Shown piece after piece: positions 1 to 8,133 of a DNA stretch of 35,316 bases. Position numbers and translations under genes: made by a program. The notes under the pieces are model-generated. The model was given only the letters and a program-made list of their open reading frames with translations. It was not told where the DNA came from and ran no database searches. Within the stretch, counting starts at the first letter, position 1. Each line of letters opens with the position of its first letter. Source of the DNA: an uncultured bacterium (GTDB taxonomy: Bacteria > Planctomycetota > UBA1135 > GCA-002686595); NCBI GenBank assembly GCA_902826945.1, contig CADEGS010000019.1, positions 1-35,316 of the forward strand. Direction: 5' to 3'.

Positions 1-173
1 CGCATCCCTCACCACCCCACGGCGACATCGCCGCATCCCGGGCGCAGCTCAGCACTTCGCTCCCTCACCGGGTTCGACGACCTGCTCGAGGTCGCCTGCA
101 CGCGCTTCGGTCGCGAAGCACCGATCTGCACCCGGTCTACGACGATCTCGCTCGTGAGGTGGTGAGGGATGCG
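1..173. repeat. Long imperfect inverted repeat at the window edge
   Basis: Bases 1-16 are the exact reverse complement of 158-173. With one 1-base gap the pairing continues: 1-64 aligns to the reverse complement of 110-173 with about 51 of 64 positions identical by hand count. The 45-base centre holds a small hairpin of its own (GACCT...AGGTC, near 79-93). The region could be a MITE-like relic, a strong cruciform or RNA hairpin, or two inverted copies of an intergenic repeat. No convincing gene is visible in 1-276. The element may continue left of the window. Confidence 0.75.
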
Positions 174-276
174 TGCTAGCCCGCGGCCGCGCCGGGAAAG
201 ACCTTCCGCTCCCGTTTCGGTCGAGTCGGGGCGCCGGCCCGGCCGATAGGGCCTGCGTCGGAGCCGGACCGCCCCC

Positions 277-915
277 GTGAAGAGCACCCAGAAGCTCGAC
301 TACGCCCGGCTTGGGGAAGCCCTCGCCGAGCGCAAGCTGGTCGAACGCCCGGCCGTCGAGCACATCCTCCAGCAGTGCCTGGCGACCGGCGCGCTGATGC
401 CGGACCTGCTCGTCAGCGAGGGCCTGATCTCCGACTGGGACCTGTGCCGGGTCGTGAGCGAGCTCTACGGCCTGCCGTTCCTGCCGGTGTCGAGCTACAC
501 GCCCGCCGAGGGCGTGCTGAACGGCATCGACCCCGACTACCTGCGCCAGTACGGGCTCGTGCCGCTCGACCGCTTCGGGCGCGTGCTGACGGTGCTCATG
601 CCGGGCATCGTGCCGACCGAGGTGCTCGACGCGCTGGCCGAGGCGGAGAAGGTGCTGATCCTGCCCGCCATCGGCACGGTCGAGGGCAACCGCCGCTGGC
701 TCGATGAGCACCTGCCGCCGCCGCAGATGCCCTCCCTCGGCGCGATCCAGGCCTCGCTGCCCAGCAGCACCCAGGGCGCGTCCCGCAGCGCTGCGCCGCC
801 GCAGCAGCAGCAGCAGCCGATACGCCTCGACCCCGAGAGCCTCTCGGACTGGGCCGGCATCTTCGACGCCGGCGACGAGGCCGTGCAGGACGAGATCCGC
901 CGCCAGGCGAGCTAG
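277..915 (+). CDS. Stand-alone MshEN / GspE N-terminal-domain protein
   Basis: 212 residues from a GTG start; a GGAG lies about 13 bases upstream. Residues 11-75 look like the MshEN (T2SSE_N) domain that precedes the ATPase in GspE/PilB/MshE. There are two helical motifs: RLGEALAERKLVE...ILQQ, and LLVSEGLISDWDLCRVVSEL followed by YGLPFLPV. In some family members this motif binds cyclic di-GMP; here the Gly expected in the first motif is Lys, so binding is uncertain. Residues 80-145 form a second small alpha/beta region ending RRWLDEHLPP. A Pro/Gln-rich linker with a QQQQQ run follows, then a short acidic tail. No Walker ATPase is present, so it is not a secretion motor and may be an adaptor or sensor. 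Its stop overlaps the convergent tatA stop by the four bases CTAG. Function is inferred from the fold only. Confidence 0.72.
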   Translation: MKSTQKLDYARLGEALAERKLVERPAVEHILQQCLATGALMPDLLVSEGLISDWDLCRVVSELYGLPFLPVSSYTPAEGVLNGIDPDYLRQYGLVPLDRFGRVLTVLMPGIVPTEVLDALAEAEKVLILPAIGTVEGNRRWLDEHLPPPQMPSLGAIQASLPSSTQGASRSAAPPQQQQQPIRLDPESLSDWAGIFDAGDEAVQDEIRRQAS

Positions 916-1334
916 CTCGAGCGCTGCGGGGGAGGCTCGGCCGCGGCCGACTCGGCGGGCGGCGCGGCTCCTGCCTCGGGCTGCGGCGCATCGACCGCGC
1001 TCGTGGACGTCTCGGCCGCCGCCGGCGGAACCACTCCAATCGCCGGCGCCGGAGCCGAGCGCGCGCGCGTGAACGCAGCCGGCCCGGGCAGGCGCAGCGG
1101 ATCCTCGACGCGCGCCTCGCGCTCGACCTGCTCGAGCGTGCGGCGCACCTCGCGCAGCTCGGCGTCCACGCCGGTCTCGCGCCGCAGGTCCTCGAGCGAG
1201 CGCTTCACCTTGTGCAGCGTGCGCACCCCCTGCACGACGACCTCGGGCAGGCGGCGGCCGAAGACCAGCACGGCCAGGAGCACGACCAGGACGGTCTCGC
1301 CCAGGCCCAGGTTGCCGAGCAGCGCCAGCCGCAT
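912..1334 (-). CDS. tatA: Sec-independent translocase subunit TatA/TatB family
   Basis: 140 residues from ATG. One membrane helix spans about residues 7-26 (GNLGLGETVLVVLLAVLVFG). It is followed by the family hinge FGRRLPE and a basic amphipathic helix (residues 31-70), then a low-complexity Pro/Ala/Glu tail to residue 140. TatA-type proteins form the pore or recruit substrates for export of folded, cofactor-loaded proteins across the cytoplasmic membrane. The Glu in the helix (residue 13) could favour TatB or TatA; the two cannot be separated without the rest of the system, and tatC is not in this window. It lies 53 bases after the Lpt-like gene, so it is probably the last gene of that operon. 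MsrP at 19195, which has a twin-arginine signal, is a plausible substrate. Confidence 0.88.
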   Translation of the reverse strand: MRLALLGNLGLGETVLVVLLAVLVFGRRLPEVVVQGVRTLHKVKRSLEDLRRETGVDAELREVRRTLEQVEREARVEDPLRLPGPAAFTRARSAPAPAIGVVPPAAAETSTSAVDAPQPEAGAAPPAESAAAEPPPQRSS

Positions 1335-1387
1335 GCCGCGATTGTAGTCGGCCGGGGGGGCGGCGGCGCGGGCCGGCCCGCAAGCGC

Positions 1388-4300
1388 TCAGTACGACAGG
1401 TACCCGATGCGCGCGGGGCGGAAGCCGAAGCGCGGCTTGAGGTTGATCGTGAAGGACGTGCCCTCGCCCTCGCGCACGGAGTTCTCGATCTCGACCACGA
1501 TGTCGTGTCCGTAGCGGCGCAGCACGACGTCGGTGTTCAGCGGGTCGTCCTCGAGCAGCGAGAAGGTCTGTCGCCCCTCGATCTCCCACTTGTCGGTCCA
1601 GGTGTAGATGGCGCGGATCGTCGCGGCCTCGAAGTAGGGGTTGCGCTGCGCGTCCAGGCCGCGGTGGTGCGCGGCCTCGAGGCGCAGGTCGTCGCTCCAG
1701 CGCGTGGCCACGCCGAGGAGCGAGTACACCGTCTCGCCGCTCGACAGGTCGTAGCGGCCGTCGTGCCAGAGCTCGATCGGGTGGCCGAAGGGCGTCACCT
1801 CGCAGCGCGCGAAGACCGCGGCGGGTTGCCAGCCGTCCTCGCGCCCGTCGGCCAGCCCGTCGGCCCACGTGTCGCGCAGCTCGAAGTCGAAGCGCGTGCG
1901 GTCCTCGTCGATGCCCAGCCGGCCGCGCAGGCCGAGGTCCACGAAGTCCCCGTCCAGCGGCTGCTCCGTCCCGTCGAAGGGGACCGGCTCGCCGCCGCTC
2001 TCCTCCAGCGCCAGCTCCTTGCGCGCCTCCACGAAGGGCACGAGCTGGCTCAGGCCGCGGCCCGTGCGCTTCCAGAGCGTCGTCGCCAGCCGCACGCCGG
2101 CCTCGGTGCGCCAGCGACCCGGCGCGCGGTCGGGGTCGGCGCCCTCGTCCCACGCCGTCAGACGCGAGGCGACGAAGGGCGTCGCGCGCGCGCCGCCGGC
2201 GCCGAGCGGGATCGGCGCCTCGAGGCGGTGCTCGGTGTCGAGGCGCAGCACGTCGCGCTCGCCCAGCCCGTCGGCGAAGACGCCCTGCGTGCCGGGCGCG
2301 CCGCCCGCCGAGGGCGGCAGCCCTTCGGGCGCGCCGAGCAAGGACGGCGCGGTCGAGAACGGGCTCTGCACGCCGTTGTCGCCCGCCCTGCGCCGCAGGT
2401 AGGCGGCGCGCGTGTCGCCGGTGTAGAGCACGTCCACGCCGGCCAGGCGCGCCACCGGCCGCAGGCCGCCGTAGAGCCCGAGGCTCGGCAGCTCCTCGAC
2501 CTGCGAGCGGAAGCCCTCCAGCCGCGGCACCGCGCTGAGGTCGACCAGCGTCCCGTTCGAGGCGCGCGTCCAGCGCAGGTAGGTCTCGTCGCGCTCGTAG
2601 CGCACGAAGTCCGACTCGAAGAACTCCGACTGCACGCCGGGGTCGGTCTGCACGGTGACCGAGAGGTCGACGTTGTTCTTCTCGTCGGGCTGCCAGCGGC
2701 CGTCGGCCCGGTACCACAGGCGCAGCAGGTCGCGGTCCTTCTCGTCCACGCGGATGTAGCCGCGGTCGCGCCCGCGGTCGGGCAGGCCGCCGAGCGCCAT
2801 GTCGATCCAGTAGCGGTCCTTGGACTCGGCGTCGAGGCCCAGGTCGAGCAGCACGCCGCGCGAGCCCAGCCACGAGGCGTCCGCCTGGTAGTGCGCGTTG
2901 GACTCGAACGGGTTGCCGTGCAGGGCCTTGTTCAGCGTCTTGTTGAGCCCCTCGGCCGGGCGGCGGATGCCGGCCGAGATCAGCGTGCCGAAGCGCGCCG
3001 AGTTCGCCAGCCGCAGCGTTCCCCACAGCGGGGTGTACTCGTCGTCGGTGCCGACGGCGATCGGCGGCAGGGGGATCTTCACGAGCCCGAAGAGCTCGAT
3101 GCGGTTGTCGCTCAGCGCGAGCTCGTAGTTGCTGCCGTCGGGCAGCGGCTTGATCTGCAGGTCGCCCGTGACGATGCGCAGGTGCGGCACGGCGAAGTCG
3201 CAGGGCGTGACGGTGGCGCTGTCCGCGCGCAGCGAGCCGTCGGCGCCGACGCGCAGCCACTCGGCCTTGACCACGAGCTGGTCCGAGCTCGGGCGGCCGA
3301 TCAGCCGCCCGGGCGCGTTGACGGTCGCGTCGGAGATCCAGCCGCGCCCGACGAGCGTGTCGAGGTAGATCGCGCCCGCGCGCAGCAGGAGGTCGCCCTG
3401 CTGCGTCAGCTCGACCGGCCCCTCGAAGTAGGCCTCGTTCAGGATGCTGCCCAGGTCGCTGGAGCGGAAGCGCCCGAAGAAGCTCTCCGCCAGCGGTCCC
3501 TGCACCGGCGGCTGCTCGCGCGGGGGCTGCGGCGGCAGCTCGCCGCTGCGCTCGCCCGGCAGGTGCTCCCAGCGGTGGCGGTCGAGCCACAGGACGGCCC
3601 AGCTCGCGCGCAGGTGCGCGTCCTCGGAGGGCACGCTGAGCTCCGGCTCCTGCAGCGCGAGCACCAGGGCGTCGGGCTCGATCAGCGTGCGGCCGGCGAG
3701 GTACTCGAGGCTCCACTCGCGCTCGCCCGCGTCGAGCTCCGCCTGCGCCGGACGGATCTTGCCGGGACCGGTGGCGACGACCATCTGCAGCACGGGGTCG
3801 AAGTCGATCCACTCCGCCTCCAGCCGGAAGATCCGCGTCTCGACGGCGGCCGGCCGGCCGCGCAGCTTGAGCTGGCCGAGCGGGTTGCCCTCCAGCGAAT
3901 CGCCGTAGGCGTCGGCCGCGCCCTCCAGGCCGAAGTGCACGGCGCCCTCGGCGCGCAACCCGCTGAGCGTGCCGCGCTCCTGCGAGTCGAGCTCGCCCTC
4001 GAGCCACACGCGCTCGGCCTCCAGGCTCCAGGGTTGGCCGGCCGGCGTCTCGCCGCGGATGGCGACGCCGCCCTCCAGCTCGATGCTGCTCGGCTCGGCG
4101 CGCATGCGCCGCGAGCGCGCGCGGATCTCGACCGGCTTCTCCCCGCCGCGCGCCGAGAGCAGGACGTCCGCGTCGAGCGCGACCAGCGCGCCCGGCTCGA
4201 ACTGCACCTCGGCCGCGTCGATCACGAAGGGGAAGGTGCCGCTCTCGAGCCGGCCGCCCAGGCTCACGCGCCCGCCTGGCGCCGGCGTCAGGCGGCCGAG

Positions 4301-6445
4301 GCCGGTCGCGTCCACGGCGAAGCGCTCGCCGGTGCCCTCGACGCGCGTGCCGCTCTCGGCGCGCACGCGCACGTCGCCCTCGGCCACCAGCGTGCGCTCG
4401 GGATCGTCGCGCAGGATCTCGAGGCTGCGGCCGTCGATCTCGAGCGTGCCTCGCTCCTCGCGCAGGCTCAGGCGCACGTCCTCCTGCGCGGAGAGCAGCG
4501 CGCTCTCGGGCCGCTCGTCCCGCCCCGGCGCCGGCTGCTGCAGGCGGAAGCGCTCGGAGCGGATCAGCGCGTCGCGCCCGGTCTCGAGGCCGCGCGCCTC
4601 GACCGAGCCCAGGGCGCGCAGGTCGAGGCGCGCGAGCGCGCCGCCCTCGAGCTCCCACTCCGCGTCGAGCGCGTCGCTCGCGAGCGCCAGGCGCGTCGCG
4701 GGCCCGCTCTCGGGCGAGGCGTCCACCTCGGTGCGCACCGCGCCGCGCGCGCTCAGCCGGCCCTCGCGCACCTCGAGCGCGAGGCCCTCGACCCAGCCCG
4801 GCGAGCCCTCGAAGCGCGCCGGCCGGCCGGCCACGCCCTCCAGCGCGAGCGAGCGGTCCGCTTCCATGCGCAGGCGCTCGCCGCTGCCGCTGCCCTGGGG
4901 TCCCTGGAACGAGACCTCGCCCTCGGCGGCGAAGCTCGCCTGCTCGACGTCGAGGTCGGTCACGCGCCGCGCCCGCGCCTCGAACGGCCCGTCGGGATGG
5001 TCCACGTTCACGACCACGTTGGTCGCCTCGAGCACGCGCCAGCGCGCGCCGCGCCGCTCGGCGACCAGCCGGTCGGGCGTCGTCAGCGTGAAGGCGCGGT
5101 CGGGAGCGAGCGTGCCGACCAGGCGCGCGCCGCCGCGCGTCTCGACGCGCAGGACGGTCTCGCCCGGCGTGGACGCAGGCTCGAGGAGCGCCTCCAGCTC
5201 GGCCGTCTCCAGCGTCGAGCTCTCGCCCTCGAGCACGACCCCGCCGCTCGCGCTCATGCCGACGCGACCGCGCGCGTCGCGCCAGCCCAGGATGTCGCCG
5301 CCCGCGCGCAGGTCGGCGCCGGGCGCGACGACCGTCGCCGGCCCCTCGAGGCTGACCTCCTCGCGCTCCCCGCGCCGTGCGATCTCCAGCGTGCCCTCGC
5401 CGGCCAGGCGCAGGACGTCGCCCGGTCCGAAGGCCACCGCGCCGCTCGCCAGCGCCTCGGCGTCGAGCAGCGAGAGCTCGGCCGAGGGCAGGCCGTCGAA
5501 GCGCGCGGTGGCGGGACGGCCGTCGGCGTCGAGCTCGGCCAGCGCGTGCCGCGCGGCGACGCGCAGGCCGGTCGTCTGCCACCAGACCTCGCCGGTCATC
5601 TCGAGCGTGCGCACGACGAAGCCGCCGCCCTCGCGCGGCTCGTCGGCGCGCAAGAGGACCTCGCTCGCGGTCATCTGCGCGGGACTCTCTCCGGCCAGCG
5701 TGACGCGCGTGCCGCCCGTGCCCGACAGGAACAAGGGCGAGCGCGCGGCCGCCTCGGGCGACTCGCGGTAGAGCCGCAGCGGGCCGCCGCTCACGAGCTC
5801 CGCCTCGTCGCCCTCGGCGCCCCGCACGCGCACGCTGCCGCCGCCGCGGAACTCGAGCTGCGCGCGCGGCAGGTCGAGCAGCGCGTCGCGCCCGCCCGCG
5901 GCGAGCGCGGCGCCCTCGATCGTCGCCTCGCGCGGCGCGACCAGGAGCCGGCTCGCGAGCGGCATCGAGATCTGCGGCGCGCGCACCTCGAGCGGCAGCA
6001 CCGGCGCCCCGCGCTCGACCAGCGCGCTCACCTCGGAGAGCTCGAGCGCCTCCAGGCTCGGCTCGTAGGGCGAGCCGCCCTCGCGCAACCGCGCCGTGCC
6101 GCCGGTCGCGTGCAGCGAGACCTGGCGCGCGCCGTCGGCGGGGTCGAAGAGCTCGGCCTCCACGCCCTCCAGGCTCCACGCGCCGCCCTCGGCCAGCGCG
6201 GAGTCCTGCGCGCGCATCGCGAAGCGCACGGGCTGCTCGCCGGCTTGCGCCGGCGCGAAGCCGCGCAGCTCGAGGCGCGCGCCGGGCGCGATGCCGCGCT
6301 CGAGCGCGCGGCCCTGCTCGGGCGGCTCGGCCGTGGGAGCGGGCGGCTCGGGCGGCGGCGCGCCCGGCCCCGGCCGGCGCTCGATCCAGAGCACCACCGC
6401 CAGCGCGCTGCCGAACAGCAGCAGGAAGACGAGCACGCGCTTCAC
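1388..6445 (-). CDS. Giant LptC/LptA/LptD-like LPS transport protein
   Basis: 1685 residues, about twice a normal LptD. The GTG start is set by the GTGA overlap with the kdsC stop. Residues 4-21 are a strongly hydrophobic segment (RVLVFLLLFGSALAVVLWIE) that could be a signal peptide or an LptC-like membrane anchor. A Pro-rich linker follows, then LELRGFAPAQ, which resembles the start of LptC-type domains. Residues ~60-980 are repetitive beta-strand sequence rich in 'A..G.V...G' and 'L.L..A..' patterns, as in stacked OstA/LptA jelly-roll units. From ~985 (GSILNEAYFEGPVELTQQGD) through ATVTPCDFAVPHLRI to LFGLVKIPLPPIAVGT (~1131) it follows the end of an LptD periplasmic domain. About 545 residues of alternating barrel-like strands complete the protein. 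Role: LPS delivery to and insertion in the outer membrane. Neighbouring KDO genes support this. The domain boundaries are my estimate. Confidence 0.75.
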   Translation of the reverse strand: MKRVLVFLLLFGSALAVVLWIERRPGPGAPPPEPPAPTAEPPEQGRALERGIAPGARLELRGFAPAQAGEQPVRFAMRAQDSALAEGGAWSLEGVEAELFDPADGARQVSLHATGGTARLREGGSPYEPSLEALELSEVSALVERGAPVLPLEVRAPQISMPLASRLLVAPREATIEGAALAAGGRDALLDLPRAQLEFRGGGSVRVRGAEGDEAELVSGGPLRLYRESPEAAARSPLFLSGTGGTRVTLAGESPAQMTASEVLLRADEPREGGGFVVRTLEMTGEVWWQTTGLRVAARHALAELDADGRPATARFDGLPSAELSLLDAEALASGAVAFGPGDVLRLAGEGTLEIARRGEREEVSLEGPATVVAPGADLRAGGDILGWRDARGRVGMSASGGVVLEGESSTLETAELEALLEPASTPGETVLRVETRGGARLVGTLAPDRAFTLTTPDRLVAERRGARWRVLEATNVVVNVDHPDGPFEARARRVTDLDVEQASFAAEGEVSFQGPQGSGSGERLRMEADRSLALEGVAGRPARFEGSPGWVEGLALEVREGRLSARGAVRTEVDASPESGPATRLALASDALDAEWELEGGALARLDLRALGSVEARGLETGRDALIRSERFRLQQPAPGRDERPESALLSAQEDVRLSLREERGTLEIDGRSLEILRDDPERTLVAEGDVRVRAESGTRVEGTGERFAVDATGLGRLTPAPGGRVSLGGRLESGTFPFVIDAAEVQFEPGALVALDADVLLSARGGEKPVEIRARSRRMRAEPSSIELEGGVAIRGETPAGQPWSLEAERVWLEGELDSQERGTLSGLRAEGAVHFGLEGAADAYGDSLEGNPLGQLKLRGRPAAVETRIFRLEAEWIDFDPVLQMVVATGPGKIRPAQAELDAGEREWSLEYLAGRTLIEPDALVLALQEPELSVPSEDAHLRASWAVLWLDRHRWEHLPGERSGELPPQPPREQPPVQGPLAESFFGRFRSSDLGSILNEAYFEGPVELTQQGDLLLRAGAIYLDTLVGRGWISDATVNAPGRLIGRPSSDQLVVKAEWLRVGADGSLRADSATVTPCDFAVPHLRIVTGDLQIKPLPDGSNYELALSDNRIELFGLVKIPLPPIAVGTDDEYTPLWGTLRLANSARFGTLISAGIRRPAEGLNKTLNKALHGNPFESNAHYQADASWLGSRGVLLDLGLDAESKDRYWIDMALGGLPDRGRDRGYIRVDEKDRDLLRLWYRADGRWQPDEKNNVDLSVTVQTDPGVQSEFFESDFVRYERDETYLRWTRASNGTLVDLSAVPRLEGFRSQVEELPSLGLYGGLRPVARLAGVDVLYTGDTRAAYLRRRAGDNGVQSPFSTAPSLLGAPEGLPPSAGGAPGTQGVFADGLGERDVLRLDTEHRLEAPIPLGAGGARATPFVASRLTAWDEGADPDRAPGRWRTEAGVRLATTLWKRTGRGLSQLVPFVEARKELALEESGGEPVPFDGTEQPLDGDFVDLGLRGRLGIDEDRTRFDFELRDTWADGLADGREDGWQPAAVFARCEVTPFGHPIELWHDGRYDLSSGETVYSLLGVATRWSDDLRLEAAHHRGLDAQRNPYFEAATIRAIYTWTDKWEIEGRQTFSLLEDDPLNTDVVLRRYGHDIVVEIENSVREGEGTSFTINLKPRFGFRPARIGYLSY

Positions 6446-6975
6446 GGCGACCCGCGTGCGTGGCGCGCGAGGAGCTCGTCCAGGAGGCCCCGGGCCGCCA
6501 GGACGCCCTCGGCGAGCTCGCGCACGGCGCCCCGGCCGCCGGCGGCGCGCGTGATCCAGTCCGCGCGGCGGCGCACCTCGGGCCGCGCGTCGGCGGGGCA
6601 GGCGAAGACGCCGGCGCGCGCCGCGAGCGCCAGGTCGGGCCAGTCGTCGCCCATCGCCAGGGTGTGCTCGGGCGCGACGGCGAGGCGCTCCTGCACGCCG
6701 GCCAGCACGACGTCCTTCGGTCCCGCGCAGAGGTGCAGCTCGCGCACGCCGAGCTCGCGCGCGCGCGCCTCGGTCGCCGCGCAGCCGCGCCCGCTGATCC
6801 ACGCCACCGCGCAGCCGGCGTCCTGCAGCCAGCGCAGGCCCGCGCCGTCGTGCACGCAGAAGCGCTGCAGCTCGCGCTCGCCCTCCAGCACGACGCTGCC
6901 GTCGGTCAGGACGCCGTCCACGTCGAGGGCGATCAGGCGGACCGTCGCCAGGCGCGCTCGCAGCCGCGGGTTCAA
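6442..6975 (-). CDS. kdsC: 3-deoxy-D-manno-octulosonate 8-phosphate phosphatase (KdsC)
   Basis: 177 residues, the normal size of this HAD phosphatase (C0 type, no cap). It removes the phosphate from KDO-8-phosphate before activation to CMP-KDO for LPS core synthesis. The motifs are complete: LIALDVDGVLTDG (nucleophile Asp18 and Asp20), WISGRG, GPKDVV (motif III Lys), and MGDDWPDL (acidic metal ligands). The start is the TTG overlapping the kdsD stop (ATTTGA); the next in-frame candidates downstream would trim the first strand, so TTG is preferred. It shares four bases with kdsD upstream and GTGA with the Lpt-like gene downstream, implying translational coupling. The call is firm; only the start is uncertain. 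Confidence 0.95.
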   Translation of the reverse strand: MNPRLRARLATVRLIALDVDGVLTDGSVVLEGERELQRFCVHDGAGLRWLQDAGCAVAWISGRGCAATEARARELGVRELHLCAGPKDVVLAGVQERLAVAPEHTLAMGDDWPDLALAARAGVFACPADARPEVRRRADWITRAAGGRGAVRELAEGVLAARGLLDELLARHARGSP

Positions 6976-7970
6976 ATGCGCGTGTTCAAGAGGTCCTGCA
7001 CGTCGAGCAGCCCGATCGCGCGGTTGCGCTCGTCGACCACGGCGAGCTGGTCGATGCGGTGCGTGCGCAGGATGCGCTCGGCCTCGTCCACCAGCGCGTC
7101 GCCGCCCAGGCGCTTGGGCTGGGCGCCCATGAACTCGTGCACCGGGCGGTCGAGGCGCGCGCGGTCGCCGCTCTCGAGCAGCCGGCGGAAGTCGCCGTCG
7201 GTGAAGATGCCGACCAGGACGCCGTCGGGGTCCACGACCAGCGCCGCGCCCGGCCGGCCGCGCGTGCGCGACATCGTGCGCAGCACGTCCGCCACGCTGC
7301 GCTCGGGCGCGACCAGCGGCAGCTCGTCGCCCGAGCGCATCACCTCGCGCACGCGCAGGAGCCGCCGGCCCAGCGCGCCGCCGGGGTGGTAGCGCGCCCA
7401 GTCCTCGCGGCTGAAGCCGCGCGCGCGCTGCACGACCATCGCCAGCGCGTCGCCCAGCGCCAGGAAGGCGGCCGTGCTCGCCGTCGGCGCCAGGCCGTGC
7501 GGGCAGGCCTCGTCCACGCGCCCGATGTCGAGCGTGCAGTCCGAGAGGCGCGCGAGCGACGAGCCCGGCGCGCCCGTCACCGCCACGATCGGCACGCCGA
7601 TGCGCTTCACGTGCGGCAGCAGGCTCTTGATCTCCTCGGTCTCGCCCGAGTTCGAGAGCACGAGCAGGAGGTCGAAGTGCCGCAGCCGGCCCAGGTCGCC
7701 GTGCAGCGCCTCGGTCGGGTGCAGGCTGATCGAGGGCGTGCCGGTCGAGGCCAGCGTGGCCGAGAGCTTGGCGCCGATCAGCCCGGCCTTGCCGAGGCCG
7801 GTCACGATCACCATGCCCTCGCAGGCGAGCACGCGCCGCACGGCGTCCACGAACGCGTCGCCCAGGCGCTCCTCGAGGCCGGCGATGGTGCGCGACTCGA
7901 CGCGCAGGACCTCGCGCGCGTGCTCGAGCCAGCGGGCGGTGTCGGGTTCGGGAGGTGTCGCGCTCGCCAT
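6972..7970 (-). CDS. kdsD: Arabinose-5-phosphate isomerase (KdsD/KpsF/GutQ)
   Basis: 332 residues from ATG, close to the usual ~325. It converts D-ribulose-5-phosphate to D-arabinose-5-phosphate, the first precursor of KDO. An N-terminal SIS domain (residues ~35-190) carries GLGKAGLIGAKLSATLAS, LHPTEALHGDLG, the phosphate-binding SNSGETEE and PTASTAAFLALGDALA. The family linker YHPGGALGRRLL follows, then two CBS domains (about 208-332), with VREVM opening the first and HRIDQLAVVDE in the second. CBS domains often sense a nucleotide or sugar nucleotide. It is the first gene of the minus operon, with a good candidate promoter at 8016-8043. kdsA and kdsB are not in the window. Confidence 0.96.
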   Translation of the reverse strand: MASATPPEPDTARWLEHAREVLRVESRTIAGLEERLGDAFVDAVRRVLACEGMVIVTGLGKAGLIGAKLSATLASTGTPSISLHPTEALHGDLGRLRHFDLLLVLSNSGETEEIKSLLPHVKRIGVPIVAVTGAPGSSLARLSDCTLDIGRVDEACPHGLAPTASTAAFLALGDALAMVVQRARGFSREDWARYHPGGALGRRLLRVREVMRSGDELPLVAPERSVADVLRTMSRTRGRPGAALVVDPDGVLVGIFTDGDFRRLLESGDRARLDRPVHEFMGAQPKRLGGDALVDEAERILRTHRIDQLAVVDERNRAIGLLDVQDLLNTRI

Positions 7971-8015
7971 GCGGGCTCCGCTCGCCGGCGGCCGGTCGAG
8001 GCGGCGATCGGGGCG

Positions 8016-8043
8016 ATTCTAGGGACCCCCGGGGGGCCTTCAA
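8016..8043 (-). promoter_or_regulatory. Candidate sigma70-type promoter of the kdsD operon
   Basis: Reading the minus strand: -35 TTGAAG (8043-8038), a 16-base spacer, and -10 TAGAAT (8021-8016), with an expected start about 40 bases before the kdsD ATG. The spacer is GCCCCCCGGGGGTCCC. Its first twelve bases also occur in the purF promoter spacer. Inferred from sequence only. Confidence 0.6.
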
Positions 8044-8072
8044 CGGCCCCGGGTCGGAACCGCGCGCCGGTG

Positions 8073-8081
8073 TGCTATAAA
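8073..8081 (+). promoter_or_regulatory. Extended -10 element upstream of the M50 protease gene
   Basis: TGC followed by TATAAA on the plus strand is an extended -10 (TGn-TATAAA), the most AT-rich hexamer in the intergenic region. No good -35 is visible 16-18 bases upstream, as expected for an extended -10 promoter. A 5' leader of about 45 bases would precede the ATG at 8134. Confidence 0.5.
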
Positions 8082-8133
8082 CCCTCGCTTCCGCGCGAGC
8101 CGAGCCCCGCGCGCCCACGAACCCGCGGGGTCC

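Noticed and set aside
9..287. 92-codon minus-strand open frame over the inverted repeat
   Set aside because: No family features, and it lies on the repeat arms, so the frame is most likely accidental.
1505..7132. Very long plus-strand open frame antisense to the Lpt-like and kdsC genes
   Set aside because: Its translation is low-complexity Arg/Ala/Leu/Gln sequence with no motif. GC-rich codons leave few stops on the opposite strand, and the minus frames carry clear families.
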